DNA of 64,000 bases from Paenibacillus paridis (GTDB taxonomy: Bacteria > Bacillota > Bacilli > Paenibacillales > Paenibacillaceae). Of this stretch, positions 50,824 through 59,635 are shown one piece after another. The notes beneath the pieces were generated by a model. The model was not told the DNA's origin. It saw only the letters and a list, made by a program, of their open reading frames with translations, and ran no database searches. The stretch spans positions 62,001 through 126,000 of the forward strand of contig NZ_VCIX01000090.1 of assembly GCF_006345825.1 (NCBI RefSeq). Direction: 5' to 3'. The position numbers and the translations under genes were made by a program. How positions within the stretch are numbered: position 1 is the first letter of the stretch; every line of letters starts with the position of its first letter.

Positions 50824-51705
50824 ATGGTTACTGGAAATGTGAAAATTCGGAATGATCTGTCGGAAGCAAGACTGGGGATCAGCTCCAAGCTAGGTTACGG
50901 TTTATTGTATGCCGTTTTGATAGTGGTCGCGGCGCTGCAGCTTTTTCCTCTTGTCTGGCTTTTGTTTTTCTCTCTTAAAAACAATCAGGAGGTATTTAAT
51001 CTCCCTCCCTTGTCGCTGCCGATGAACCCTCGATGGGAAAACTACGAGAAAGTTTGGAGTGCCGGGAACATCGATGTTTATTTTTTTAACAGTGTATGGA
51101 TTACCGTTGCGGCAACCGCTATAACCGTGATATTGGGCAGTCTAGTCACTTATGCCGTCACTAGAATGAAATGGAAGGGCAGCTCGCTGGTGCTCGGCTT
51201 ATTTATGGTAGCCATGATGATTCCGGTTCATTCCACGTTAATCCCGCTGTTCAGCCTGTTCAATAAAGTGGGGCTGACGGATCATCCTTTGTCGCTGATT
51301 TTAGCTTATGTCGCTTTCAATATGCCGATAACGATCATGATTTTGCTCGGGTTCTACTATGCGCTGCCGCGCGAGGTTGAGGAAGCTGCGATTATTGACG
51401 GCTGCTCGGTTAACCGTATGTTCTTCCAGATTGTGTTCCCGATGACAAGCTCCGTGCTTGCTACAACGGCGATCATTAACATGATTTACAACTGGAATGA
51501 ATTTATTTTCGTAAACACGTTTATCAGCTCCGATGCTTATAAAACATTGACTGTCGGCGTGCAAAATTTTATTGGTCAATATACAACGGATTGGGGAGCA
51601 ATCGGAGCCACTCTCATGATCAGCATTCTCCCGATCTTGATTACGTTTCTGTTTCTCAGCAACCGCATCGTTGAAGGGATTGCGGCTGGCTCAGTGAAAG
51701 GGTAA
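50824..51705 (+). CDS. Sugar ABC permease (MalG type)
   Basis: A 293-residue permease, 13 bp after its partner. Six TMs; EAA loop VEEAAIIDGCSVNRMFFQIVFP, and a C-terminus NRIVEGIAAGSVKG typical of MalG-like subunits. No clear terminator follows. Confidence 0.93.
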   Translation: MVTGNVKIRNDLSEARLGISSKLGYGLLYAVLIVVAALQLFPLVWLLFFSLKNNQEVFNLPPLSLPMNPRWENYEKVWSAGNIDVYFFNSVWITVAATAITVILGSLVTYAVTRMKWKGSSLVLGLFMVAMMIPVHSTLIPLFSLFNKVGLTDHPLSLILAYVAFNMPITIMILLGFYYALPREVEEAAIIDGCSVNRMFFQIVFPMTSSVLATTAIINMIYNWNEFIFVNTFISSDAYKTLTVGVQNFIGQYTTDWGAIGATLMISILPILITFLFLSNRIVEGIAAGSVKG

Positions 51706-51821
51706 GTGACAAATTGGGTCTAATGGGTAAAGAAAAATGTTCAAGCAGGAAAGTATTTCTTCTTTCCCGATACTGAGACTTTACTCTCAATTTCGCATGT
51801 TTCATTCCCTTTTTGAAGGAT

Positions 51822-51874
51822 TTTCCTCCATTGCTGTCGAAATTTCGTAGAACAAGTTTCTGAAATGGAGGAAA
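51822..51874 (+). promoter_or_regulatory. Stem that sequesters the RBS of the SpoIIP-like gene
   Basis: TTTCCTCCATT (51822-51832) is perfectly complementary over 11 bp to AATGGAGGAAA (51864-51874), which contains the gene's RBS. The 31-nt loop includes the palindrome CGAAATTTCG. The pairing predicts low basal translation that can be relieved. Confidence 0.6.
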
Positions 51875-51881
51875 GTCAGCT

Positions 51882-53117
51882 TTGAGATTACGAAATCAAC
51901 TAATCGGTGGAACCGTCGCATTGGCCTTATTATCCGGAGGCGCAGATGCTGCATATGCCTCAATCCAGAACCTGACTGCCAGTAAAGCAGGGGCTCAACC
52001 ATACGCACAAAGCAAATCAGCTGTTGCCAATATTGTAGATATTACGAATTTACGCAAAGGGCCGGGGCTGGATTATGATATTGTCGCCAGGGCGAAGGCA
52101 GGGGATTCCTTCCCCATAGTCAGCTCCAAAGGGGACTGGTATCAAGTCACTCTCTCCGGGGGCGGAACGGCCTATGTTGCGAATTGGGTTGTGGAAACGG
52201 TTGGAGCGAGCGGTGGCCAAACCTCAACGAATAATGGCCAAAAGCCGGACAGCGGCAAACCGCCCGGCAGCAATCAGGATAAGGAAGTCATCGTAAACAT
52301 TGTGGACACCACTAATTTGCGCAAAGGACCAGGGCTGGATTATGAGATTGTTACCAAAGCGAGGGCAGGCGAATCGTTTCCGGTCGTTTCCATTAAAGGT
52401 GACTGGTATCAAGTATCACTGCCAAGCGGAGGAACCGCTTACGTTGCGAATTGGGTCGTAAATACAGGGGTCGCCAGCCAAAGCGGAAGCAAGGTATACA
52501 TTTACCATACGCATAATCGCGAGTCTTGGAAAAATGTATCCAGCAGCTCAAAGGGCTCTTCGGTGGATGATCCGAAGGTAAACATTACGCTGGTCGGCAA
52601 GCAGCTTGCGCAAAGCCTTCAGAAGAAGGGAATCCCCACGATGGTGGAGGAAACGGACTTTACCGCAAGGCTGAATGAGCAGAAATTAAGCTATACGCAA
52701 GCTTATAACGAATCGCGCAAAGCGGTCGATAAAGCGATGAAATCCCATGCTTCCTTGTCTTATTTCTTCGATATCCACCGCGATGCGGATGTTCCGCGCA
52801 GCAAAACAACGGTTACCATAAACGGGAAAACGTATGCGCGAATTATGTTCGTGATTGGCGACGCCAATCCTACGTACAAGGAAAACAAAAAGTTTGCCGA
52901 TGCTTTGAATGAGCTGCTGAATAAGAAGTATCCAGGCATATCGAGAGGCGTTCTGACCAAAAGCGCCCATCAAGGGAACGCCGAATACAACCAATCCGTC
53001 TCTAATGGAAGCTTGCTGCTCGAATTCGGAGGCATCAACAATACGCTGCAAGAAAACCTTCAAACCGCAGAAGCTTTTGCGGATGTATTTGCCGAATATT
53101 ATAAATCAATCAAATAG
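51882..53117 (+). CDS. SpoIIP-like cell-wall hydrolase with two SH3 domains
   Basis: A 411-residue exported protein, TTG start after GGAGGAAA. Signal-like N-terminus (residues 1-26). Two bacterial SH3 repeats (~48-103 and ~138-193) each carry NIVD.TNLRKGPGLDY and GDWYQV, and a low-complexity linker separates them. The SpoIIP catalytic domain (~203-411) has VYIYHTHNRESW, FFDIHRDADVPR and LLLEFGGINN, which hold the metal-site histidines and acidic residue. SpoIIP is an amidase/endopeptidase of engulfment; the SH3 repeats here suggest a wall-targeted paralogue and not the core sporulation enzyme. Confidence 0.88.
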   Translation: MRLRNQLIGGTVALALLSGGADAAYASIQNLTASKAGAQPYAQSKSAVANIVDITNLRKGPGLDYDIVARAKAGDSFPIVSSKGDWYQVTLSGGGTAYVANWVVETVGASGGQTSTNNGQKPDSGKPPGSNQDKEVIVNIVDTTNLRKGPGLDYEIVTKARAGESFPVVSIKGDWYQVSLPSGGTAYVANWVVNTGVASQSGSKVYIYHTHNRESWKNVSSSSKGSSVDDPKVNITLVGKQLAQSLQKKGIPTMVEETDFTARLNEQKLSYTQAYNESRKAVDKAMKSHASLSYFFDIHRDADVPRSKTTVTINGKTYARIMFVIGDANPTYKENKKFADALNELLNKKYPGISRGVLTKSAHQGNAEYNQSVSNGSLLLEFGGINNTLQENLQTAEAFADVFAEYYKSIK

Positions 53118-53121
53118 CTTT

Positions 53122-53177
53122 AAACAAAGAACGCAATGCTTTCTGCTTATGCAGAAGCCATTGCGTTCTTTGTTTTC
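53122..53177. terminator. Bidirectional terminator
   Basis: AAACAAAGAACGCAATG and CATTGCGTTCTTTGTTT form a 17-bp stem, topped by TTCTGC/GCAGAA. It separates the convergent SpoIIP-like and TetR genes. Confidence 0.92.
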
Positions 53178-53189
53178 TAAGAGGATATA

Positions 53190-53906
53190 CTATTCGTAAG
53201 AAAGCTTTTTAATAATCATTTCACCTATAAAGGGTTCAATTAAATTTTGCTCTTCGTGCAGCCATTTTTCTTCAAACAGCTGGAGCCTCATTGCTTGATA
53301 GAAATCCAGCAGCGCTTGCTTCAAAGTCATATTATGCTGCAATAGCAATTTGGGATCTAATAGCCTTCTTAATACGACATCCATCTGGATCAGGATGATC
53401 TCAGAATTCATTTGGTGGAATACGCCAAGCTCCATCCCTCTGTTCATATAGGCGACTAGCCTCATCTGACAACGCTCTACCGCCTGAGACAGCGCTGCCG
53501 ATAAATCGGGATAAGCGGTGTTTAGGTCTTGCAGGAGAATGTCGCTCAAATAAAAGGCCATTTTGAACGATTGCTTGAATACTTTCGCAAACGACTCGCC
53601 GTAAAGCTTCAAAGCCTCATGGGACGGGAGCGTTTCGTTGGCGGGTATTAGGTTATATGGATCTACCTCGAACATAAGCGATTCGGTATAGTTTACGCAT
53701 TTCTCAACTAAACATTCTATAATGTCATCTTTGGATGAAAAGTATTTATACATGGTTGCCTTGCTGATATCCATATATTTGGCCGCATCGTCCATTTTAA
53801 TCGCGCTGAAGCCATGTTTTTGAACAAACGGTAGTATTTTAAGTATAAGTTTCGTTTTGGTTGATTTTCTTTTCTCTGACATCTGGTCCGTTTCACAATC
53901 CATCAT
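53190..53906 (-). CDS. TetR-family regulator of the divergent efflux pump
   Basis: A 238-residue regulator, ATG 53906 with AGGAGG 9 bp upstream. The helix-turn-helix is FVQKHGFSAIKMDDAAKYMD and ISKATMYKYFSSKDDIIECL. The C-terminal half is a long helical ligand domain. It is divergent from an EmrB/QacA-type transporter, across an intergenic region with nested inverted repeats, a classical drug-responsive repressor arrangement. Confidence 0.9.
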   Translation of the reverse strand: MMDCETDQMSEKRKSTKTKLILKILPFVQKHGFSAIKMDDAAKYMDISKATMYKYFSSKDDIIECLVEKCVNYTESLMFEVDPYNLIPANETLPSHEALKLYGESFAKVFKQSFKMAFYLSDILLQDLNTAYPDLSAALSQAVERCQMRLVAYMNRGMELGVFHQMNSEIILIQMDVVLRRLLDPKLLLQHNMTLKQALLDFYQAMRLQLFEEKWLHEEQNLIEPFIGEMIIKKLSYE

Positions 53907-53955
53907 ACAGCTACGCCTCCTGCCTGCATGATTTAGTATAACGCAATTTAAGATT

Positions 53956-54017
53956 TAATTAAACCAAACTATACAAAGTAAACTTTTTTAATCTTTTTAG
54001 TTTACTTCGTTTAATTA
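53956..54017. promoter_or_regulatory. Nested inverted repeats, probable TetR operator
   Basis: Outer pair TAATTAAAC (53956-53964) / GTTTAATTA (54009-54017) and inner pair AAGTAAACT (53976-53984) / AGTTTACTT (53999-54007), all perfect 9-bp matches. The inner right arm overlaps the -35 of the transporter gene. Confidence 0.65.
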
Positions 54018-54029
54018 TTATGCTATCTT
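54001..54029 (+). promoter_or_regulatory. Promoter of the MFS transporter gene
   Basis: TTTACT (54001-54006), a 17-bp spacer and TATCTT (54024-54029) with a TGC extension. Confidence 0.5.
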
Positions 54030-54069
54030 CATTTCAGGAAAGCAAAAAATGAATTTGAAGGAGCCAGCT

Positions 54070-55545
54070 ATGAGTACAAATACAGGATTAACTGAGGCCA
54101 ATCCGACGACCTCTTTACGTGCGCTTGTTGCCCCGTTGATTGCCATTATTATCGGATTGTTCATGGTTATTTTAGATACCACGGCCGTAAATGTAGCCAT
54201 TCCTGTGCTTACAGCCGACTTCAACAGCTCGCTAAGCGTTGTCCAGTGGACGATTACCGCCTATGCTCTTGCTCAGGCGGCAGTTATTCCCTTGGCTGGA
54301 TGGATGTCAGACCGGGTTGGAGCGAAACGCGTGTTTATCATTTCGATTATTTTGTTCACCGTGGGCTCGATTTTGTGTGCCTTTGCTACGACGGCGGAGC
54401 AGCTTATTTTCTTCAGAGTGCTGCAAGGGCTAGGCGGCGGCATGGTGATGCCCATTGCCTTTGCCATGACGTACCGGCTCAGCCCTCCAGAAAAAGTAGG
54501 CATGATTATGGGCTTCATGGGCGTGCCCGTGTTGCTCGCCCCTGCGCTAGGACCGATCGTATCCGGTTATTTGGTTGACTATGTGAGCTGGCAATGGATT
54601 TTTCTGATTAATGTTCCCATTGGCATTATCGGCGTCGTAATGTGCTTGATTGTGCTGCCGAATTTTGCGAAGAAGGTTTCCGCTTCCTTGGATTTTTGGG
54701 GAATTATGCTGGCGCCGCTTGCGTTTGGAGGCCTCTCCTATGGGCTTAGCGAAGGAGGCACCAGTTGGACTTCTGCCAAAACGATCATCGGAATTGCCAT
54801 TGGCGTTGTTGCCCTGATCTTGTTTATTATCGTTGAGCTCACTCGCAAAAATGAGCCATTGCTGGAGCTTCGGGTGTTCCGCTCGGCTCAGTTTACCCGA
54901 GGCATTCTGGTGCAGTGGATTTTGCAATTTGCCATGTTTGGCGTAATCTTCACCGTACCGTATTTCATGCAGCAATTGATGGGGATGAGCGCATTCGAAG
55001 CAGGCTTATGGACGCTACCTCAAGCGGTTGCCGCCGGAATTATGATGCCGCTCGGAGGTCGTTTATTCGACCGTATCGGCGCAAGGCCATTAGTGATTTT
55101 AGGATTAACCTTTGTCGCTATCGGCGCTTTTCTTATCTCTTTCATTGATCCGAGCAATACCCCTTGGTTATTTTTCGTGCCGCGTGTCCTGCTTGGCATG
55201 GGAATGGGCTTGTCGATGCTCTCATTGAATACCCATTTGATTCAAACGGCGCCAAGAGACCTTGTCGGGCGAGTCACTTCCTTAACCAGCGCGGCTCAGC
55301 AGGTAGTCACTTCATTCGCGGTAGCCGGGCTTACGACGTTTCTTGTCAGCCGCACAAGCCATTTTGTAAGTAAAGGCGAGGCTCCGGTACCGGACGCGAT
55401 GACGCATGCCTTTCATAATACCTATCTATTGCTAGCGGTGCTGGCTGCGGTAGGGGTGCTGCTGGCGACCACACTCAAACGGTCTGCGGGTGAGAGTACA
55501 GCAACCCAGACCCACGTAGTCGATGAAGGCTCCATCCTATCCTAA
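54070..55545 (+). CDS. DHA2-family drug:H+ antiporter (EmrB/QacA type)
   Basis: A 491-residue, 14-TM transporter; ATG 54070 has AAGGAG 6 bp upstream, better than the ATG at 54049. The first helix ends FMVILDTTAVNVAIPVL, whose intramembrane Asp is a DHA2 signature. Motif A is GWMSDRVGAKRVF, and motif C is present as GFMGVPVLLAPALGPIVSG. It should expel drugs or toxic metabolites under control of the divergent TetR protein. Confidence 0.93.
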   Translation: MSTNTGLTEANPTTSLRALVAPLIAIIIGLFMVILDTTAVNVAIPVLTADFNSSLSVVQWTITAYALAQAAVIPLAGWMSDRVGAKRVFIISIILFTVGSILCAFATTAEQLIFFRVLQGLGGGMVMPIAFAMTYRLSPPEKVGMIMGFMGVPVLLAPALGPIVSGYLVDYVSWQWIFLINVPIGIIGVVMCLIVLPNFAKKVSASLDFWGIMLAPLAFGGLSYGLSEGGTSWTSAKTIIGIAIGVVALILFIIVELTRKNEPLLELRVFRSAQFTRGILVQWILQFAMFGVIFTVPYFMQQLMGMSAFEAGLWTLPQAVAAGIMMPLGGRLFDRIGARPLVILGLTFVAIGAFLISFIDPSNTPWLFFVPRVLLGMGMGLSMLSLNTHLIQTAPRDLVGRVTSLTSAAQQVVTSFAVAGLTTFLVSRTSHFVSKGEAPVPDAMTHAFHNTYLLLAVLAAVGVLLATTLKRSAGESTATQTHVVDEGSILS

Positions 55546-55591
55546 CCGCGTGTTGAACTATCCATTTCATAGAGGTTTTCGATTAAGAAGC

Positions 55592-55627
55592 AAAAAACCG
55601 GCGAGCCCTAGGCTCGGCCGGTTTTTT
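55592..55627 (+). terminator. Terminator after the MFS gene
   Basis: AAAAAACCGG plus CGAGCC pairs with GGCTCG plus CCGGTTTTTT, around a 3-4 nt loop with one bulge. Confidence 0.9.
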
Positions 55628-55734
55628 GCATATGAAATGCAGCTTGCCTTAACGGAAGCTTAATTCGTTTCGGACGGCCTGCTATTTAAGTAAGGAAGCG
55701 TTAATAAAAGGTTTCATTACAGTTAAGGCGTTTC

Positions 55735-55743
55735 TGATACAAT
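55735..55743 (+). promoter_or_regulatory. Extended -10 promoter before the small export gene
   Basis: TGATACAAT gives a TGn extension and TACAAT. The -35 is unclear. Confidence 0.45.
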
Positions 55744-55833
55744 GGAGTCATGGGTCTCTATGGTCGTTTCGGATAGACTGGATTAGGCACGAAGGCTAAA
55801 CGAAAGAGAGACATGATGAACGGGGGATTAATT

Positions 55834-56310
55834 ATGTTTGAATGGATTCAGCAATCAGAAGGGATCTGGCAGTATATCGTCTTATTTTTACTCGCGGCAG
55901 CGCCGTGGCTGGATGTTTTTCTTGTCGTGCCGCTCGGCATCGTTGCGGGAATGTCTCCTGTTGCCGTAGCTATAACTGGTTTTGCAGGAAACTTTCTAAT
56001 GATATTGCTTCTGGGTGTCTTCTTTAATCAATTCACTAGCTGGAGAGAGAAACGTAGGCTAAAGAAGGGCATTACCGCTCCATCGAAGAAAGAGACCAGG
56101 GCCAGGCAAGTGTGGGACCGCTATGGCCTTCCCGGACTTGCGCTGCTTGCTCCCGTTATTGTCGGTACGGATATCGCCGCTTTGCTGGCGTTGACATTCG
56201 GTTCATCAAGAACGCGGGTCATTCAATGGATGGCGGTCAGTCTTGCGTTATGGACGATTGCGATGGCGCTCGGCTCCGTTTACGGATTTGGTTATATGAA
56301 TTTGATATAA
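55834..56310 (+). CDS. Small multi-drug export family protein
   Basis: A 158-residue membrane protein; ATG 55834 follows GGGGGA by 6-7 bp. About four hydrophobic segments with a basic cytosolic loop (WREKRRLKKGITAPSKKETRAR). The pattern AAAPWLDVFLVVPLGIVAGM and YGLPGLALLAPVIVGTDIAALLAL matches the family annotated as small multi-drug export proteins (distinct from EmrE-type SMR). True function is not established for the family. Confidence 0.75.
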   Translation: MFEWIQQSEGIWQYIVLFLLAAAPWLDVFLVVPLGIVAGMSPVAVAITGFAGNFLMILLLGVFFNQFTSWREKRRLKKGITAPSKKETRARQVWDRYGLPGLALLAPVIVGTDIAALLALTFGSSRTRVIQWMAVSLALWTIAMALGSVYGFGYMNLI

Positions 56311-56382
56311 TTTAGTAAGTACTAGATAAATGATGGAATGAAATTGTTTGGAATCGCGCACAGGATGGAACTGAGCGTGACA

Positions 56383-56408
56383 AACCCCGACCGGAGCAGG
56401 TCGGGGTT
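56383..56408 (+). terminator. Terminator after the small export gene
   Basis: AACCCCGACC (56383-56392) and GGTCGGGGTT (56399-56408) form a perfect 10-bp stem with a GGAGCA loop; the tail CTTGTGCTTG is moderately T-rich. Confidence 0.75.
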
Positions 56409-56564
56409 CTTGTGCTTGTAAAATGAATTCGCAACCGATAAAACCCTTTCCCGTATTTATGATATAAAATGGTTCTGATGAATTCTTAACAGCTAATGGA
56501 GAAACCTCATCCTCCCATAAAATCTATTCCAAAAACCACAATAGAAGTTGAGGTCATATACCGT

Positions 56565-58946
56565 ATGAATGACGAATTTATAATTCATGCCGATACCTGT
56601 TATCGGCTGGCTGAGCAGAAGGCCACTCGCTACTTTGCTGCGTTATTTGAGCAAATGAAAGAAAAGCGGTATGTGCCTGCCCTGTCCGAGGATTTCCGCG
56701 AGTGGAAACGAAACCATATTCATCGCCGGTCATGGCTGTCTTTTCTCTCGCGAGGAAAGCAAAGCGTCGCTGCTGGGGACTATCATCGTTATATTCAGTG
56801 GCTGAGCCATACAGGCAAATTGGACGACTATTTGGACCGAAGCGTCTCCTATATCTACATGAGAGACCTGGGCAAGGCCATGGACTCTCCCGATACGCAA
56901 GCAAGGATTCAGCGTGTGGCTGCGGACATCAAGCATCGTTTAAACCCATCCACTGCAAATGGAAAAGAGCAGCCAGAGTTTATGAGTTTAGCAGGATTGT
57001 ATCGGTGGGCGCAGACGGAAGGCGTTGAAACGGCAGTCATATGGGTAATCAATAAGCTCAAGGAAGTATCGGTACATCTTCCGAAGGAAATGAATGCCGA
57101 GCATGCGCAAAGGAAACTGATTAAGATCATTATTGGCGTGGTTTTGCATGCGATCGAAGAAATGACAGATGTACGATTGCCTTCGGAACGTGCCCGAAGG
57201 CTTGATGAAGCCATCAGGCTCGGTTATTCCTATGGCCTGACCTATCCGTTCATTGATGATCTACTGGATGCGAGAGTTCTAACCCAACAAGAGAAATCAC
57301 AGTATTCAACGATTATTCGAGCTGCGCTGCTTACCGGATCGGTGCCGGAATTGGGAGAGTGGACGGGATCCAATCAGGTCCTGATTCAATTCATTCACGC
57401 TGAGCTTGTAGAGGCTTTTGTTTACATTAAGTCTTATCAGGGGCTGGAGACAGAGCAGCTGTTTTTCGAGCAGACTTATGTTTTTTTTCATTCGCAGGAA
57501 TTGGACCGGGCCAAGGAGCTTAGCTATGCCGGGTACACAAACGAAGAGTTGTACATTCCAATTATTTTAAAGTCTGCCTCATCTAGGTTGATCGCGCGTT
57601 CCGTGCTTCATGCTTCTATGGACGAGGACTTTGAGAGTCGAACGTTCTATTATGGCATATACAATCAGCTGGCCGACGATTTTTCGGATATGTTTGACGA
57701 TAGGAATGACGGGGCGGTTACTCCGTACACCTATTATCTCGCTTACCGCGAGCAGCGTCCGGATCTCATTAATCCCTTTGAACTATACTGGACGGTTATC
57801 TTTTATCTAATCCATCACGTATATCATTCCGATGCCAAGGCTCGCGAGGTGATTCTGAATCGTGCGATCAACGGTTTAAAGCGTTGCAAAGAACGTCTTG
57901 GCGTTGAAAAATACGACGGGATTATGAATATATTTGCTTGCGGAGGACCAGAGTTTAATCGGCTAATTCAATATCTGGTTCAAAAAGCCGATGACGTGGA
58001 TTTCTTGGATAAGCTGTTTCGGGACCAACTGGTCACTTTTCTTAAAGAAGAACGAAAAGAGAAAGAAAATTTCTTGGAGACCATTAAAACAGCCCGTGAG
58101 CAAATTAATAATACGCTGCGGATTGCCAAGACAGAAGGAATGCCGCCGATGAAAGAGGCCTTGATCGATGCGGCAAATTACAGTCTTGAAGGGGATGGGA
58201 AACGTCTGCGTCCCATCCTGACTTGGGTCATGGGCGTGCAGGAATACGGACTGCAAGCCACGGCGATCGTCCCTTTATTGAGATCCTTGGAGTATATGCA
58301 TACGGCCTCCCTGATTTTCGATGACTTGCCGTCCCAGGATAATGCTGCTAAGAGGAGAGGCCGCCCTACGCTCCATCAGGTGCATAATAGCGCGACTGCG
58401 GAAATAACGGGCTTATTGTTGATACAGAAGGCAATTCAGGAACAAGCGTCACTAGAACCGTTCAATGCCAAAACCGTGCTGGCCTTGATAAAATATTCAG
58501 CCGAAAAGGCAGAGGATATGTGTATGGGGCAAGCGATGGATTTGAATTCCAAAGGATTAGCATTGACATTAGAGCAATTGAATACGATCTGCTTCTACAA
58601 AACGGGAATCGCGTTTGAGGCTGCTTTGGTTATGCCAGCCATACTAGCCGAGGTTGGCGATAAGGAAATCGCCGTTTTGAAAACCTACGCATACCATGCA
58701 GGCATTGCTTTTCAGATTAAGGATGATTTGCTAGATTTGGAGGGGGATGAGCGTTTGCTTGGCAAGCCCGTGGGCAAGGACGCGGCAAACAATACCTCTA
58801 CCTTTGTATCCATCCTCGGGAAGGAAGGCGCAAGCAAAGCCATGTGGGAGCACTATTGCATCGCCATGGAAACGCTGAAAGCGATGCCGCGCCGTACTAC
58901 ATTTCTAACCCACTTATTGAGTTATATCGTTAACCGGGACCGTTAG
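56565..58946 (+). CDS. Tandem class I isoprenoid synthase: divergent N-domain plus polyprenyl synthase
   Basis: A 793-residue protein; ATG 56565 is preferred (GAGGT 10 bp upstream) over ATG 56496, which lacks an RBS. The C-terminal ~290 residues are an (E)-polyprenyl diphosphate synthase with GDGKRLRP (543-550), first Asp-rich motif DDLPSQD (586-592) followed by RRGRPTLH, and second motif QIKDDLLD (720-724). The N-terminal ~500 residues also hold two Asp-rich motifs, IDDLLD (231-235) and QLADDFSD (371-375), with nearly the same spacing (140 against 134). So it looks like two class I isoprenoid synthase domains in one chain. Product unknown. Confidence 0.8.
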   Translation: MNDEFIIHADTCYRLAEQKATRYFAALFEQMKEKRYVPALSEDFREWKRNHIHRRSWLSFLSRGKQSVAAGDYHRYIQWLSHTGKLDDYLDRSVSYIYMRDLGKAMDSPDTQARIQRVAADIKHRLNPSTANGKEQPEFMSLAGLYRWAQTEGVETAVIWVINKLKEVSVHLPKEMNAEHAQRKLIKIIIGVVLHAIEEMTDVRLPSERARRLDEAIRLGYSYGLTYPFIDDLLDARVLTQQEKSQYSTIIRAALLTGSVPELGEWTGSNQVLIQFIHAELVEAFVYIKSYQGLETEQLFFEQTYVFFHSQELDRAKELSYAGYTNEELYIPIILKSASSRLIARSVLHASMDEDFESRTFYYGIYNQLADDFSDMFDDRNDGAVTPYTYYLAYREQRPDLINPFELYWTVIFYLIHHVYHSDAKAREVILNRAINGLKRCKERLGVEKYDGIMNIFACGGPEFNRLIQYLVQKADDVDFLDKLFRDQLVTFLKEERKEKENFLETIKTAREQINNTLRIAKTEGMPPMKEALIDAANYSLEGDGKRLRPILTWVMGVQEYGLQATAIVPLLRSLEYMHTASLIFDDLPSQDNAAKRRGRPTLHQVHNSATAEITGLLLIQKAIQEQASLEPFNAKTVLALIKYSAEKAEDMCMGQAMDLNSKGLALTLEQLNTICFYKTGIAFEAALVMPAILAEVGDKEIAVLKTYAYHAGIAFQIKDDLLDLEGDERLLGKPVGKDAANNTSTFVSILGKEGASKAMWEHYCIAMETLKAMPRRTTFLTHLLSYIVNRDR

Positions 58947-59049
58947 GCGAATGCGCAAGAGGCAATTTTCTATATCCAATGCTGCCTTGGCCTGATGTAC
59001 TGGAAAGCATTCCGTAGAACTGCTCTTTACTCACTGACTACGGGTAGAG

Positions 59050-59079
59050 TCCCCCTGTAACGCTTCATGTTACGGGGGA
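59050..59079 (+). terminator. Weak hairpin after the isoprenoid synthase gene
   Basis: CCCCCTGTAAC and GTTACGGGGG pair with a one-base bulge; the tail is ATATTTGCTG. It lies 104 bp downstream of the stop codon. Confidence 0.45.
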
Positions 59080-59172
59080 TATTTGCTGTATGGATAAATC
59101 AGATGACGCAGCAGCAACTGGCGGAGAAGCTAGCGTGACCACGCAAATTTTGATTACCTCCAACCGTATGAA

Positions 59173-59358
59173 TTAGCGGGAATTTCTCCCTCTATTCTAA
59201 AGGATTTCAGCTTTTATTGACGATTAGCTTGAATTATTCCTTCTATTTCCTGAAAAACGTCCGAGAATCTTTTGTAACACTTTGATTAACGGGACTATTT
59301 CCATCTAATGCATGTACCCAACGAATCATGTTATTTTAATAGGAGAAATTCCATCTAA
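59173..59358 (-). repeat. 186-bp four-dyad intergenic element, copy D (inverted)
   Basis: Dyads start at 59173, 59224, 59286 and 59336: spacings 51, 62, 50, as in copy C. The linker after its first dyad resembles the reverse complement of the linker before the last dyad of copy B, which confirms the inverted orientation. The 690-bp gap 58947-59635 holds this element, the weak hairpin before it and A+T-rich sequence without a convincing gene. Confidence 0.88.
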
Positions 59359-59635
59359 GTAAGATAAGCATACGAAAGTCCCTCAAATTCCTCTACAGAA
59401 ACCTCTACAAACACCTCCGTAAACACCTCGGAAAAGTGCCTAAGATAACTTCATATCCGTTTATGACGACAAATTGATGAGTTTAATTTGTTACAGGCAT
59501 GGCAAACTTTAATAATAGGACATGATGCTGTCCAGTATAGCGTTATATAGTGAGAATACTACTGGATCTTATAGCTAAGGATATAGGCGTAGAGGAGAAG
59601 TTGTTTTTACATTTTGATAAAAGAAGAGGTATACG

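Noticed and set aside
59103..59138. Remnant of an XRE-type regulator (MTQQQLAEKLA, then TGA)
   Set aside because: Eleven codons look like the start of a Cro/C1 helix-turn-helix with a frameshift after it, but this is too short to support a pseudogene call.
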